From assembly GCA_013426805.1 (NCBI GenBank), contig JACDZG010000054.1, positions 1-45,432 of the forward strand: a stretch of DNA of 45,432 nt, in the 5' to 3' direction. Source of the DNA: Chromatiaceae bacterium. Its GTDB lineage: Bacteria; Pseudomonadota; Gammaproteobacteria; Chromatiales; Chromatiaceae. A program made the position numbers and the translations under genes. This document shows, piece after piece, positions 1-8,036 of the stretch. The notes below the pieces were generated by a model. That model had not been told where the DNA came from. It did no database searches and saw nothing but the letters and a program-made list of their open reading frames with translations. Position 1 is the first letter of the stretch, and every line of letters starts with the position of its first letter.

Positions 1-55
1 TGTGGAGCAACAAAAAGCCTTGATGTTGACTCCTACCCTAATCCTAGGGGCTAAG
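1..55. repeat. 71-bp dispersed repeat, copy A (left part)
   Basis: Bases 1-55 are identical to 42801-42855. The remaining 16 bases of the repeat (42856-42871) are found here at 219-234. Copy A is therefore one 71-bp unit split by an insertion at a CTAAG site. The unit may continue upstream of base 1, outside the window. Its right end directly truncates a sigma-54 activator gene at 234/235, so it behaves like the end of a mobile or recombining element. Confidence 0.85.
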
Positions 56-213
56 AGGATATCCGGAACGGAATATGCTTAAACTGAGAAACCCTATAAT
101 CTACAACGCTTAATCTATCAAGCGCCAAAAGCGTCATATTGTCCGAGTTCAGTGACATATCAATAAATTTCAACCGGTTGTCTTTCATATGCAATTTCTG
201 AACCGGATTTCCT
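56..213. mobile_element. 158-bp MITE-like insertion with 5-bp target duplication
   Basis: Compared with the uninterrupted copy at 42801-42871, this copy holds 158 extra bases flanked by the direct repeat CTAAG (51-55 and 214-218). The ends are imperfect inverted repeats: the left end reads AGGATATCCGGAACGG and the reverse complement of the right end reads AGGAAATCCGGTTCAG, 13 of 16 matching. There is no coding potential, and the element is AT-richer than its surroundings. A 10-bp palindrome CAACCGGTTG lies at 171-180. Empty site, target duplication and terminal inverted repeats together make a non-autonomous transposon the best reading. The parent transposase is not in the window. Confidence 0.75.
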
Positions 214-230
214 CTAAGTCCGACAGGCTG

Positions 231-503
231 CTAGATAACCCGGAGCAGCTTCACTTGTAGGTCGAGACCCAACGCGCCGATCTCGTCCAGAAAAAGGGTT
301 CCGCCGTCCGCCGCTTCGAACCAGCCTACCCGGTCCGACGTGGCTCCGGTAAATGCGCCCCGCCGATGGCCAAAGAGTTCGGATTCCGCCAGGTCGCGCG
401 ACACCGCGCCGCAATTGACGGCGACGAACGGTTGCTCGCGCCTGGGGCTCGCGCGGTGGATGGCTCGCGCCAGCATCTCCTTGCCGGTCCCGCTCTCCCC
501 CGG
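231..503 (-). pseudogene. Fragment of a sigma-54-dependent activator (AAA+ domain)
   Basis: The minus strand encodes about 90 residues of the central AAA+ domain of an NtrC-family activator. Walker A (GESGTGKE) is at about 480-499, the sigma-54 contact loop GAFTGA is about 40 residues on, and Walker B ([10 protein letters not shown]) follows. The N-terminal receiver or sensor part is absent. The reading frame ends after LLRVI with a TAG supplied by the 71-bp repeat, just where the family continues with a conserved helix. The fragment is therefore cut at both ends and cannot make a working activator. Confidence 0.8.
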
Positions 504-588
504 TTGAGGGCTATGGCGCTGAGGGCAATGGCGCCGTCTACCCCTACGTCGCCGCCGCCGGCCTTGATCATAATTTCGCCCACCCCCA

Positions 589-945
589 TCAAGCCGCGAC
601 CAGTGCCAGCGCGGCGAGCTTGGGCGCTCGCGGTCGTCGACGTCGCGGTGGCGGTAGCCGGGAGACTCGGGCCAACACCAGTTCGAACAGCGGTGGGTGG
701 CTACGACCGAAGAGGCGTTCGGCAGCGGTGGTGCCGTCGGGGCGACGGATGTGATCGTTGTGGATGGCCGTCAGGGCCGGGAGCTTACGGCCACGCAGGC
801 GGTGACAGCCATGATGGTAGAGGGAGCGCTGACCGTTGCGGCCCTCCACGCAGGAGCTGCTGCGCTGGAACAGATCGGCGCCGCCGCGGGCGACCGCTTC
901 GAGGTGCCGACGGGTGGCGAGCGGCAGGGCTTGCAGCGGATGCGT
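589..945 (-). pseudogene. C-terminal fragment of a DUF6399/transposase-like protein
   Basis: An open minus-strand frame of about 118 codons runs from about 945 to a TGA at 589-591. It carries the CVEGRNGQRSLYHHG motif followed by [16 protein letters not shown] and [13 protein letters not shown]. From memory these resemble the C-terminus of DUF6399 proteins, which occur in multiple copies in Chromatiales and are usually linked to transposition. No upstream part of the family can be read in any frame beyond about 950, so this is a remnant. The family name is recalled rather than searched. Confidence 0.55.
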
Positions 946-1245
946 CGGCTGGCGTATAGGACCGTCCGATGAGCGAATCCGGCTACGTCGAACTCCCGGT
1001 CATCGCCTGGCTCTCCGGCCACGGCAGCGCCACCCCCGGCAACCAGGGCCTGGGCTGGACCTACCGTGACGAGTCGGCGATAGCGGCCTTCGGGCGTCCA
1101 CCGGTGGACCGCCAACCGTGAGACCCTGGACCTCCGGTAACCGGGTTTCGTGGACGTGAAAGTAGGACGCCGCGCCGGCCAACGGATTGCCGTCCAATGC
1201 AGTAATCGAGGATCTGACGACGTGCGTGATTGGTCTGAACTCTGG

Positions 1246-1584
1246 ATGTGGCGCACCGCGTTTGTCCTGTGCGTGCTCAGCGTCCTGGCGTTGGCGTTGC
1301 TGCCCAACGCGGCGCCGCTGATGCTCCTGAGCACAGGTTGGGACAAGGCCAATCACGTCCTGGCATTTTTTTTACTCGGTATGCTGGGTTTGAGGGCATT
1401 TCCCGGGCCTGCATGGCGGGTGGCAGCGGGCCTGTTGGGGTATGGCGTACTGATCGAGGTCCTCCAGGGGATGACCACCTGGCGCACGGCGGAGTGGCAG
1501 GATTTACTGCCCGACGTGATCGGTATTACGGCCGCGCTGGGGGTGTTTGCTGTGCTGCGGCGTGGGTCTGGTCGAGGGGCTTGA
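1246..1584 (+). CDS. VanZ-like small membrane protein
   Basis: A 112-residue protein starting at the ATG at 1246 (MWRTAFVLCV). An in-frame GTG at 1222 would add eight residues. There are four likely membrane segments: residues about 2-20, 35-50, 55-75 and 90-107. The signature WDKANHVLAFFLLGMLG, with Asp-Lys-x-x-His before the second helix, and the later glutamate in IEVLQG are typical of the VanZ/YfhO-like family, which was named from teicoplanin resistance but whose usual role in Gram-negative bacteria is unknown. The gene stands alone between transposon scraps and the convergent acl operon. A 7-bp GC stem with a T-tract follows at 1692-1712. Confidence 0.75.
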   Translation: MWRTAFVLCVLSVLALALLPNAAPLMLLSTGWDKANHVLAFFLLGMLGLRAFPGPAWRVAAGLLGYGVLIEVLQGMTTWRTAEWQDLLPDVIGITAALGVFAVLRRGSGRGA

Positions 1585-1691
1585 TCGGGCTCGCGAGACG
1601 GGCCGACTGATGCGTTTGCGGTCCCTCGTCGCGGGCATCGGCAATATGCCAGGGCCTGCCGGTTCATGATGATGACTCCTTTACGTTAGTC

Positions 1692-1712
1692 GCCGCCCTG
1701 CCGGGCGGCTTT
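1692..1712. terminator. Hairpin between convergent VanZ-like gene and aclA
   Basis: GCCGCCC (1692-1698), a TGCC loop, then GGGCGGC (1703-1709) followed by TTT. It lies 15 bp downstream of the aclA stop and about 110 bp downstream of the VanZ-like gene. It could serve both as a terminator, although the T-tract is short and exists only on the plus strand. Confidence 0.45.
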
Positions 1713-1726
1713 CCCTCGATGGTCCG

Positions 1727-4489
1727 TCAGGCCACGAACCGGCACTGGCTCGCCGCCGTGCGCGTATCCATATTGCGGCCGCGGGTCGTGTGATCCTCGA
1801 TCTCGGCGGCCGTACCGATGGTGCGGCCGTACAGGAAGGTCGTGAAGGCGCCGTATTCGAGGAAGCTCGCGTCGACCTCTCCGGCGACATAGGGCCGCCA
1901 CAAGATCTTCAGCAGGATCACGGCGATGACCGCGTCGATGTTGACGCAATAGACGTTACTGCTGACACCGTAGCTGGCCAGAGCATGGACCAGCTCGTGG
2001 TAGAACTCGTGAAAGACGTTGTAGCTGCCGCGCGACTGGAAGAGTTCCCGGACATAGACCTCCCGGGGGTCCAGATTGACCTCCTTGCCCTTGAAGATCG
2101 GGTGGTTGACGCACGGGATCTTGGCGTAGGACAGGTTGCCGACGGCCTTGGCCTTCGCCTTTTGGAGCTTGAAGTCGACGGCATAGTCGGCCGCGATGCG
2201 GACCAGGTCCAGGCCATGATGCGGATCGCCGGGATCGGCCAGCGTGCGCCCGCTGAAGCGCGCGATCAGGAACTGCATGGCCTCGAAGCCGTTGCCGCCG
2301 TGGGCAAAGCCGGTGTGGCTCAGGAAGCCGAGATAGCCTTTGTTGATCTGAACCCGCTCGGGCATCTCCGGCCCGTCCGCGCTGACCGCACCCTTTGCGC
2401 CCTGAGCCGAGATGGTGCCGGGGCCGTTGGAGGCGGTCAGCCCGAGCAGCACCGAGAAGGCAAAGCGGCCATCGGCATCGGGTCGGCACCCCAGCAAGGC
2501 GAGGTAGGCGGTCTCGGTGAAGCTCCAGCCATCGATCAGGGATTGCACCGGGACGCCGCCGAAGCGCTCCGCGCCCTGGCGGGCCGGGCTCACCGACGCG
2601 CCGACGAGCGTCGCCGCGACGCGCAGGTGCCAGGGCAGGTTGGCCAGGGTGGTCACCGAGATCCGCTTATGCAGCAGCGGCCGCCAGGCGAGGTGCAAGC
2701 AGATGGCGGCGAGCACGGCGTCCGCGCTCGGGTGGCCGCCTTGGGCGGCGGCCAGGCCGGTCAGGTAGCGCAGGATCGCGGTCTCGACGGCGCCGCGGGC
2801 GCGCGCACCCGCGAGCATCGCCTCGGCCAGGGGGTCCGGCGCGGCGGTGAGCAGCGTGCCGGCCTGTTCCGGGGTCGTCGCGGCGATGCGCGCATCGACG
2901 GCGGCATGCGGATCGGCCAGGTCCGTGATGCCCGCTTGCCGCACGACCTCCAGCAGCGTTCGCACGGCCGTCCCGGCCGCCTCCACCCGCTTCGGCCCGA
3001 TCAGCGCGACCGCCCCGCACAGCGCCGTGTTCGGGCTGCTGCCGGCCTCGCGGGCGGCGTGTGCCGCTGCCAGCATCGGCGTGCCGTGCAGATTGACGTA
3101 GGCGTTCAGCGCGACATTGGCGAGCGCGCGACCGGTGTCGTCGGGGTACTCGCGCACCAGGGCCAGGACCAGGTTGTCCTCGTAGGTGCGGGTGGCCAGG
3201 TCCAGGATACTGACGCCGTGCAAGCGCGTGATCTGCGTTTCCGGGTCCATCATGGAGGCCCCGGAGGCGTCCTTCATGACCTCCCGCGGCGGAATCACTC
3301 CGAGCTGGCGGTTGACCGCCTCGATCTGCCCCTTGTAGGGATCGACGGCCGGCACCGGCGTGACGTCGAGCACCGCAGGCAGCGCAAGCCCGGTGCCGTC
3401 GGCGAACCAGCACTTCATCGACAGGTCGCCGATCGGCGCGAAGTCGGGCTGCCGACGATTGAGCGCCATCACGGCGGTCATGGCCGACGGAATGTCGGCG
3501 ATATTGGTGACGACCGCCCCTTTGGCCGAGAAGACCGGGTGTTCGGCGGTGTAGATGGCATCGACGCCGAACTTCTCCATGAACCAGCGCTCCTTGGCGG
3601 CGGCATTGTCGCCGCTGCCGGCGATGGCACCGGCGTGACCGCAGGCCTTGGTCAACCGGTCCTTCCAGCGCCCGACGATGCAGGCGATGACCGGCTTCTC
3701 GAACACCAGGTCCCGCTCGTAGTAGCCGCCGGGCTCAATGTACATCACGGCCGCATGGCTGCGGCGGTCGTGGTGGAAGGCGTTGGTGAACTCCGCGGCC
3801 GCGAAGTGGATATAGACGTCCTTGCCGGACGACAGCGACACGGTGGTCCCCCAGCCGGCGGTCAGCAGGTAGACGGCGATCGTGGTCGTGAAGTTGCCGG
3901 AGTTCGAATAGATGGCGACCGTGCCCGGCACCAGCGACTCGGCCGGATGGGTGCCGCCCAGCGCCCCGCCGATGCGCACATGGTGGTGGGCGTCGGCGAT
4001 GCCGAGACAGTTGCCGCCGAAGACGTCGACGCCCTGAAGCTGACAGTACTGGCGAATGATCCGGGCATCGCTGAGCGGCACCTTCTCGGTCAGGATCACC
4101 ACGCGGGTGAGTAGGGGGTTGACGCGCACCGCCTCGATCACCGCGTCGTTGACCCCGGCCGGCGGGACATAGACGACCGCGACATTGAAGCGGTGGCCGG
4201 CCTCCAGGGCCTCGGAGACCGTGTTGTAGACCGGGATGTCGTTGAGCTCGGTCTTCAGCACCGAGCCGGATCGCCCCGGCTGCACGCCGCAGACCACGTT
4301 GCCGCCGGAGTAGGTATGGCTGACCGGGGTCACCGTGCGGCTCTCGTTGCCGAGGATGTTCAGCACGCAGACCCGGTCGTCGCGGGTTGCGAGTTGGGCC
4401 AGGTTACCGCTACCGACAAAATAATGGGGGAACTCGGGGATACCCTGGCGGCGCATGGCGCCGAGAAAGTGGGAGTCGTTGGCAGACAT
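1727..4489 (-). CDS. aclA: ATP citrate lyase, large (alpha plus lyase) subunit, long variant
   Basis: A 920-residue protein of the reductive TCA cycle. With AclB it converts citrate, ATP and CoA to acetyl-CoA, oxaloacetate, ADP and phosphate. Residues about 20-130 form the CoA-binding Rossmann domain. Residues about 150-350 form the succinyl-CoA-synthetase-alpha-like ligase part, with the phosphohistidine at H285 in GHAGA. Residues about 400-905 align in order with the citrate-synthase-like lyase domain: SNGPGT at 687-692, HGGNGFEA at 730-737, NHP at 795-797 where classical enzymes have GHR, and NID at 850-852 where they have NVD. Classical bacterial AclA is about 610 residues, so this is far longer and its lyase half is divergent. 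That fits the 'type II' ACL reported for Magnetococcus and tubeworm symbionts (recalled, not checked). It lies 154 bp downstream of aclB on the same strand. Confidence 0.85.
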   Translation of the reverse strand: MSANDSHFLGAMRRQGIPEFPHYFVGSGNLAQLATRDDRVCVLNILGNESRTVTPVSHTYSGGNVVCGVQPGRSGSVLKTELNDIPVYNTVSEALEAGHRFNVAVVYVPPAGVNDAVIEAVRVNPLLTRVVILTEKVPLSDARIIRQYCQLQGVDVFGGNCLGIADAHHHVRIGGALGGTHPAESLVPGTVAIYSNSGNFTTTIAVYLLTAGWGTTVSLSSGKDVYIHFAAAEFTNAFHHDRRSHAAVMYIEPGGYYERDLVFEKPVIACIVGRWKDRLTKACGHAGAIAGSGDNAAAKERWFMEKFGVDAIYTAEHPVFSAKGAVVTNIADIPSAMTAVMALNRRQPDFAPIGDLSMKCWFADGTGLALPAVLDVTPVPAVDPYKGQIEAVNRQLGVIPPREVMKDASGASMMDPETQITRLHGVSILDLATRTYEDNLVLALVREYPDDTGRALANVALNAYVNLHGTPMLAAAHAAREAGSSPNTALCGAVALIGPKRVEAAGTAVRTLLEVVRQAGITDLADPHAAVDARIAATTPEQAGTLLTAAPDPLAEAMLAGARARGAVETAILRYLTGLAAAQGGHPSADAVLAAICLHLAWRPLLHKRISVTTLANLPWHLRVAATLVGASVSPARQGAERFGGVPVQSLIDGWSFTETAYLALLGCRPDADGRFAFSVLLGLTASNGPGTISAQGAKGAVSADGPEMPERVQINKGYLGFLSHTGFAHGGNGFEAMQFLIARFSGRTLADPGDPHHGLDLVRIAADYAVDFKLQKAKAKAVGNLSYAKIPCVNHPIFKGKEVNLDPREVYVRELFQSRGSYNVFHEFYHELVHALASYGVSSNVYCVNIDAVIAVILLKILWRPYVAGEVDASFLEYGAFTTFLYGRTIGTAAEIEDHTTRGRNMDTRTAASQCRFVA

Positions 4490-4549
4490 AGGGAATCTCG
4501 TGTTGCGGGCTTAAGTATCGGGGGCCTTGATCATCGTTGCGGCCAGCGA

Positions 4550-4623
4550 TGGTCATTTGGAGTCCATGGCTGAAGCCTTGGACTCCAGCCGGCCGGCGTC
4601 TCGGCCGGCCGGAACCATGACCA
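4550..4623. promoter_or_regulatory. Nested inverted repeats in the aclB-aclA intergenic space
   Basis: TGGTCAT (4550-4556) pairs with ATGACCA (4617-4623). Inside that lie TGGAGTCC (4558-4565) with GGACTCCA (4580-4587), and a GC stem CCGGCCGG (4589-4596) with CGGCCGG (4602-4608). Together they can fold as a multi-branch RNA structure between the two acl genes. Such a structure could stabilise or attenuate the aclB-aclA transcript and set subunit ratio. A copy of the dispersed ATCATCGTT repeat (4523-4545) adjoins it. Confidence 0.45.
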
Positions 4624-4643
4624 AAACCGTATCGGGCACATGG

Positions 4644-5921
4644 TCAGGCGGCCGCGAGACCCATGTGGCGGGCGAGCTCGGCGCGGCCGCCATGGCGCAT
4701 CCAGGCGTCGATGTCGCGGGCGTAATTGACCACGCCGCTCATGGCCGAGTCGTGGCCGAACATCCGATACGGCAGCCCGAGTCCGTCGAGGGTATCCCTG
4801 AGGTACGCCATGCCGCGGATCAGGTTCGGTCCGCCGCGCCCGACGACGACGAACAGCGGCCGGCGGCCCTGGGTGTTGAAATAGTCCCGCAAGGCATCGG
4901 CCATGGCCCGAAAGGTGGTGTAGATGTCGGTGTTGTTGGCCTTGCCGCCGATGATGAACAGCACGTTACTCTGCTCGAGCCAGTGCTTGTAAACGATGCG
5001 GCTGATGTCGTACATCTTCTCGTACGGCGGGTTGCCGCCGAAGTCCGAGGAGATGCTGCCGGCGTCGCCCAGCAGTTCGGTGACCAGCGCGTTGGCACCG
5101 CCGCCGAAGGTCATGGCCGTGATGGTGCCCTGGTCGTTGATCACGAACACGTCCGACTGGCCCTGGTAGGTCCGCAGCGCGTTGACTTCAATCTCGAAGG
5201 CCGAGTAGCTCGCGGATTCCAGGTTGTCGGGCAGACTCAGCCGATGCCAGGCCGGATCGTCGCCGTCGAAGGCGCATTTGAAATCGCAGGCGACCGGGAC
5301 CAGCCGCCCCTGGCCCTTCGGCATCATACGGATCGGATTCAGCTCCAGCATACTCATGCCGTAGTTACTGAAGAGGTCCCACAGCTTCGGCAGGTTCTGT
5401 ACCAGCGGGCTGATGATCTCGCGCGGCGCGTCGATGCTGTCCAGCGCATTGGCGACGATGAACCCCTTGAAGCCGGTGAGGGCGTCGAAGGGGATGGCCG
5501 CGATCTGGTCGGGCGCCAGATCTTCGATGTCGACGCCGCCGTGGTGGGTGATGGTCAGCGTCGGGGCACGGTAGCGGGTTGCGTCCGAGATCGACACATA
5601 GATCTCGTGCTCGGCCGGCACAGCACCCTCGAAGGTGACACCCTCGGCCTTGGCCACTTGATTGCCGACCCGGTGCTCGACGAAGAACAGCCGCTCCTTC
5701 TCGCGCATGGCAGTTGCCAGGTCGGTCGCCCGCCCAATCAACCCGGACTTGCCCTTCTTGCCGATGCCGCCTTTAAAGATGGGCTTGATCAACACGCTGC
5801 CCCAGCGGTCGATCAAGTCCTTGACCTGCGCGCCGGTCGCGTCCGGACCCAGCACCTCCGCGGTCGGATAGTCCACATACTCAAGGAGCTTCGCCCCCCA
5901 CAGCATCCCGGTGATCTGCAT
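4644..5921 (-). CDS. aclB: ATP citrate lyase, ATP-grasp (beta-like) subunit
   Basis: A 425-residue protein equivalent to the N-terminal, ATP-grasp and citrate-binding part of animal ACLY, which has about the same length. Residues about 40-60 (SVLIKPIFKGGIGKKGKSG) form the ATP-grasp lysine/glycine region. ELNPIRMMPKGQG at about 197-209 carries the metal-binding Glu-Asn pair. TFGGGANALVTELLGD at about 273-288 and NPPYEKMYD belong to the citrate/CoA-ligase-like second domain. The start is well supported: the ATG at 5921 has GGGGGAGGAACG immediately upstream. It is the first gene of the two-gene operon. The enzyme is cytoplasmic and forms a complex with AclA. No other reductive TCA gene (korAB, frd) is in the window. 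Confidence 0.87.
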   Translation of the reverse strand: MQITGMLWGAKLLEYVDYPTAEVLGPDATGAQVKDLIDRWGSVLIKPIFKGGIGKKGKSGLIGRATDLATAMREKERLFFVEHRVGNQVAKAEGVTFEGAVPAEHEIYVSISDATRYRAPTLTITHHGGVDIEDLAPDQIAAIPFDALTGFKGFIVANALDSIDAPREIISPLVQNLPKLWDLFSNYGMSMLELNPIRMMPKGQGRLVPVACDFKCAFDGDDPAWHRLSLPDNLESASYSAFEIEVNALRTYQGQSDVFVINDQGTITAMTFGGGANALVTELLGDAGSISSDFGGNPPYEKMYDISRIVYKHWLEQSNVLFIIGGKANNTDIYTTFRAMADALRDYFNTQGRRPLFVVVGRGGPNLIRGMAYLRDTLDGLGLPYRMFGHDSAMSGVVNYARDIDAWMRHGGRAELARHMGLAAA

Positions 5922-6261
5922 CGTTCCTCCCCCCGCTTGCGCGGCAAAACTTCTTTAACAGATACTTATAGAACGCCATCCTCGACGCCCGAAGGCGGAT
6001 GGCGGGACCCGCGATCATACAGACATCATGCGACCATTCCACCCGTCGATTGCGGGCAGGGAGCGGCCGGTCAATCGTGCGCCTCGCGGTAGGCTGCGGC
6101 CCGGGTGCCCGCAGCGCGATTCGCCGTCTCCCAAGTCAGCGCAACGGCGGAACCGCTCTGCCATGCTTGCCGTTCCAACCGGTCCCGGCGCGCGCAACGC
6201 GTTCTTGAAAGACCCTTCTCGTGACCTGTCATTGCAACGCGTTTCGCGAAGGACGTGGCCC

Positions 6262-6500
6262 ATGCAACCCCTGACCATCGAGGGTGCGGCCGAGATTCGG
6301 ATGCCCGAGGGGATGGAGGCGCTTGAGATCAAGGTGGGCTGAGCGAAGCAACTCGGCGGGCAGATGGAACTGCCCACCGCTCGCGGGCGCGCCGTCGTCG
6401 GCGTCCTCCGCTTCCAGGACCTGGCCGCGGTCGGCCTGTTGATTAGCCTGCCGATCGCGGCCCCCGATTGGCTGTTGAGCACCCCGGCGCGGCCAATGCC
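6262..6500 (+). pseudogene. Unrecognised reading frame broken by an in-frame TGA
   Basis: An ATG at 6262, preceded by AAGGACG at a normal ribosome-binding distance, opens a frame (MQPLTIEGAAEIRMPEGMEA) that stops at a TGA (6340-6342). It continues in the same frame for about 50 further plausible codons (AKQLGGQMELPTARGRAVVG and onward). Translating the TGA as Trp would give one continuous protein of about 80 residues. I do not recognise it. A decayed gene is likeliest; there is no sign of a selenocysteine insertion element. Confidence 0.25.
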
Positions 6501-6502
6501 TG

Positions 6503-7007
6503 TCAAGCGGGGAGCGGTCCGAAGAAGAGCCGCAGTGTCTTTTCCTTGCCGATCACGCGCACCAGTTCCCGCATCGTGCAGTACATGACAATGAGGACGA
6601 GCAGGAGGATCTGGATGGCCCAGAAGTGCGGCCAGACCATCTCGGAAAGCAGCAACTCATTGCCGGCCACGACACTGCCGGCCTGCCGGGAGAAATCCAC
6701 GAGCCGCTCCAGGTAATGGATCAGCCCGGCCATCAGCAGATAAAGCAAGGTCTTCCAGACCACATTGTAGATCAGTGGTTTGTGGGGATAGCGATTGATG
6801 ATGGGCAGCAGGTCGGCGAGCAGGACCGCCTTGCCGAGGATCAGGGCCGCCACTGCGATCGACATGGAGGTCGTGACCGGGATTCCGGTCCCCTTGAGCA
6901 TCAAGGCGTGAACCAACCCCACGATGTGCAGGGCGATGAAAAAGAAGAGGGTCGGCGGAAGTAGCGCAAGGAATTTCTCTTTTTAACTGACGATAGAGCG
7001 GTTCCAT
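6503..7007 (-). pseudogene. Integral membrane protein, frameshifted near its start
   Basis: The main frame downstream of 6984 encodes a hydrophobic protein with about four membrane segments (FLALLPPTLFFFIALHIVG, then ISIAVAALILGKAVLLADLL-like, VVWKTLLYLLMAGLIHYLE and a C-terminal LLLVLIVMYC helix). The probable start MEPLYRQLK at 7007 is in a different frame, and the two join at a run of five A (plus-strand T 6980-6984). Deleting one A restores MEPLYRQLKEKFLALLPP. This is either a homopolymer indel or a sequencing error. Function is unknown; similar uncharacterised membrane proteins are common in proteobacteria. Alternatively translation restarts at the GTG at 6922 to give a 139-residue product. 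Confidence 0.5.
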
Positions 7008-7225
7008 ATCAAGGTCATCCATTTCACTCATTGCAGAAGAAATGGCGCCTCTAACATTATTCGCAAGTTGCGAAGGATCATTGCCAACACGAGCGAATCC
7101 CTCTCTACACATTCTTGAAATTTCAAGAGCCTTCACAACCCGAATATTGGTAGTAGGGCGGTAGGGGAGGTCGCGCTCCCTGAAGTGCTGGTACAGCTTT
7201 GAAATAGCTTGTTGCGGATGCCGAC
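7008..7225 (-). pseudogene. Remnant coding segment abutting the group II intron
   Basis: A minus-strand frame opens after a TAA at about 7228-7230 and is read without stop for about 75 codons (KLYQHFRERDLPYRPTTN, then VVKALEISRMCREGFARVG). It runs straight into the start of the membrane protein. The composition is noticeably AT-richer than the flanks and codon use looks real. It has no start codon near its beginning and is cut off at the inferred 5' end of the group II intron, so it looks like the 3' part of a foreign gene. I do not recognise the family. Confidence 0.35.
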
Positions 7226-7509
7226 AGTCTTAACTTGCTGGAAGGCAACACGAACCACCCGCAATGGCTTGGGTGGGGAGGTCCGCCGGAGTCCTCAGGC
7301 CGTGGCATGCAGGAAGAGAGACGCTGGAGAACTCGGGAAGCCCCGAGGGCTCCCGGACGAGGTGAAACGATGAAACCGTCAGTGTTGGGACACGAGAAGG
7401 CGATGAGCCCTGAAACAGCGTGGGCACGGGTGGAGGCGTGGAGCGTCCGGGCAGGCCGGAGACGGCCGTATGCGCTTGGGGTGTCTTAATCGGGCATAGT
7501 AGCCGCGGA

Positions 7510-7569
7510 CGGTCCGCACAGCGGACCCTACGGTAACAACGTGACCTGTAGGGTCCGCTGTGCGGACCG
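7510..7569. repeat. Inverted pair of GTAG-type REP hairpins (BIME)
   Basis: A perfect 22-bp inverted repeat, 7510-7531 and 7548-7569, separated by 16 bases. Each arm is itself a REP unit: a GTAG foot followed by GGTCCGC-TGT-GCGGACC. The pair lies inside the group II intron, so it arrived after the intron or replaced part of domain I. It matches the architecture of REPs mobilised by RAYT enzymes. Confidence 0.8.
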
Positions 7570-7601
7570 ACGACGGTGCAGATCGCGCGGTGGCCGGGTT
7601 T

Positions 7602-7950
7602 ATGTCCAAGGCCGCCCATTACATGGCGAAGGACCCGACGGAAGTACGCAGCCTGTACAGGAAACGCGCGCCGGACACGCAGGATCGGGATACCGCGAGC
7701 CAACCTCCCTGCGGGGAATAGCAAAACGAGCGCAGGAGCGCAAACACCATCGCTTTCGCAACCGCTTCGGAGAAGTGAGCGTCGCGCTTCTGACGTATTG
7801 CTGGCAGCATTTGACTAAGGACGCGGCCAGCGGCGTCGATGGGCTGACGGCGGAAACCTACGCGGCTAACTTGGAAGGCAATCTCGCCGATCTGGCAGAG
7901 CGCGTGAAAGCGGCGCGCTACCGGGCGAAATACGTACGGCGCGTCTACAT
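7602..7950 (+). pseudogene. ltrA: Group II intron reverse transcriptase, N-terminal remnant
   Basis: The ATG at 7602 opens MSKAAHYMAKDPTEVRSLYR, the usual start of this RT class. The frame breaks near 7712: the downstream part continues one base out of frame as SLRGIAKRAQERKHHRFRN, then VALLTYCWQHL and ASGVDGLTAETYAANLE, reaching RYRAKYVRRVYM near 7950. This is only RT blocks 0-1. The sequence then jumps directly into intron RNA domain IV/V, so the YADD active site, the maturase X domain and any endonuclease domain are deleted. Confidence 0.8.
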
Positions 7951-8003
7951 GAACTGGTGTTTGCGTGAAACTTGTCGCTCGCGCGAAAGCGAGTACGACC
8001 GAG

Positions 8004-8036
8004 GAACCGGATGCGGGAAAACTGCACGTCCGGGTC
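8004..8036 (+). ncRNA. Group II intron domain V (mutated)
   Basis: A GAACCG-GATGCGG-GAAA-ACTGCACGTCCGG-GTC hairpin matches the roughly 34-nt domain V consensus, with its GNRA loop and two-nucleotide bulge region. The first strand has AAC where the catalytic triad AGC is expected, and the pairing base on the other strand has also changed. Ribozyme activity is therefore unlikely. Confidence 0.65.

Noticed and set aside
1790-4114. A 774-codon open frame on the plus strand
   Set aside because: It is antisense to aclA, an effect of high GC third positions. Its translation is rich in Gly, Arg, Asp and Gln without any domain. Similar mirror frames oppose aclB, the PIN-aminotransferase, hypB and cysG.
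6340-6342. In-frame TGA as selenocysteine
   Set aside because: No selenoprotein family is recognised and no stem-loop of the right kind follows at the expected distance.
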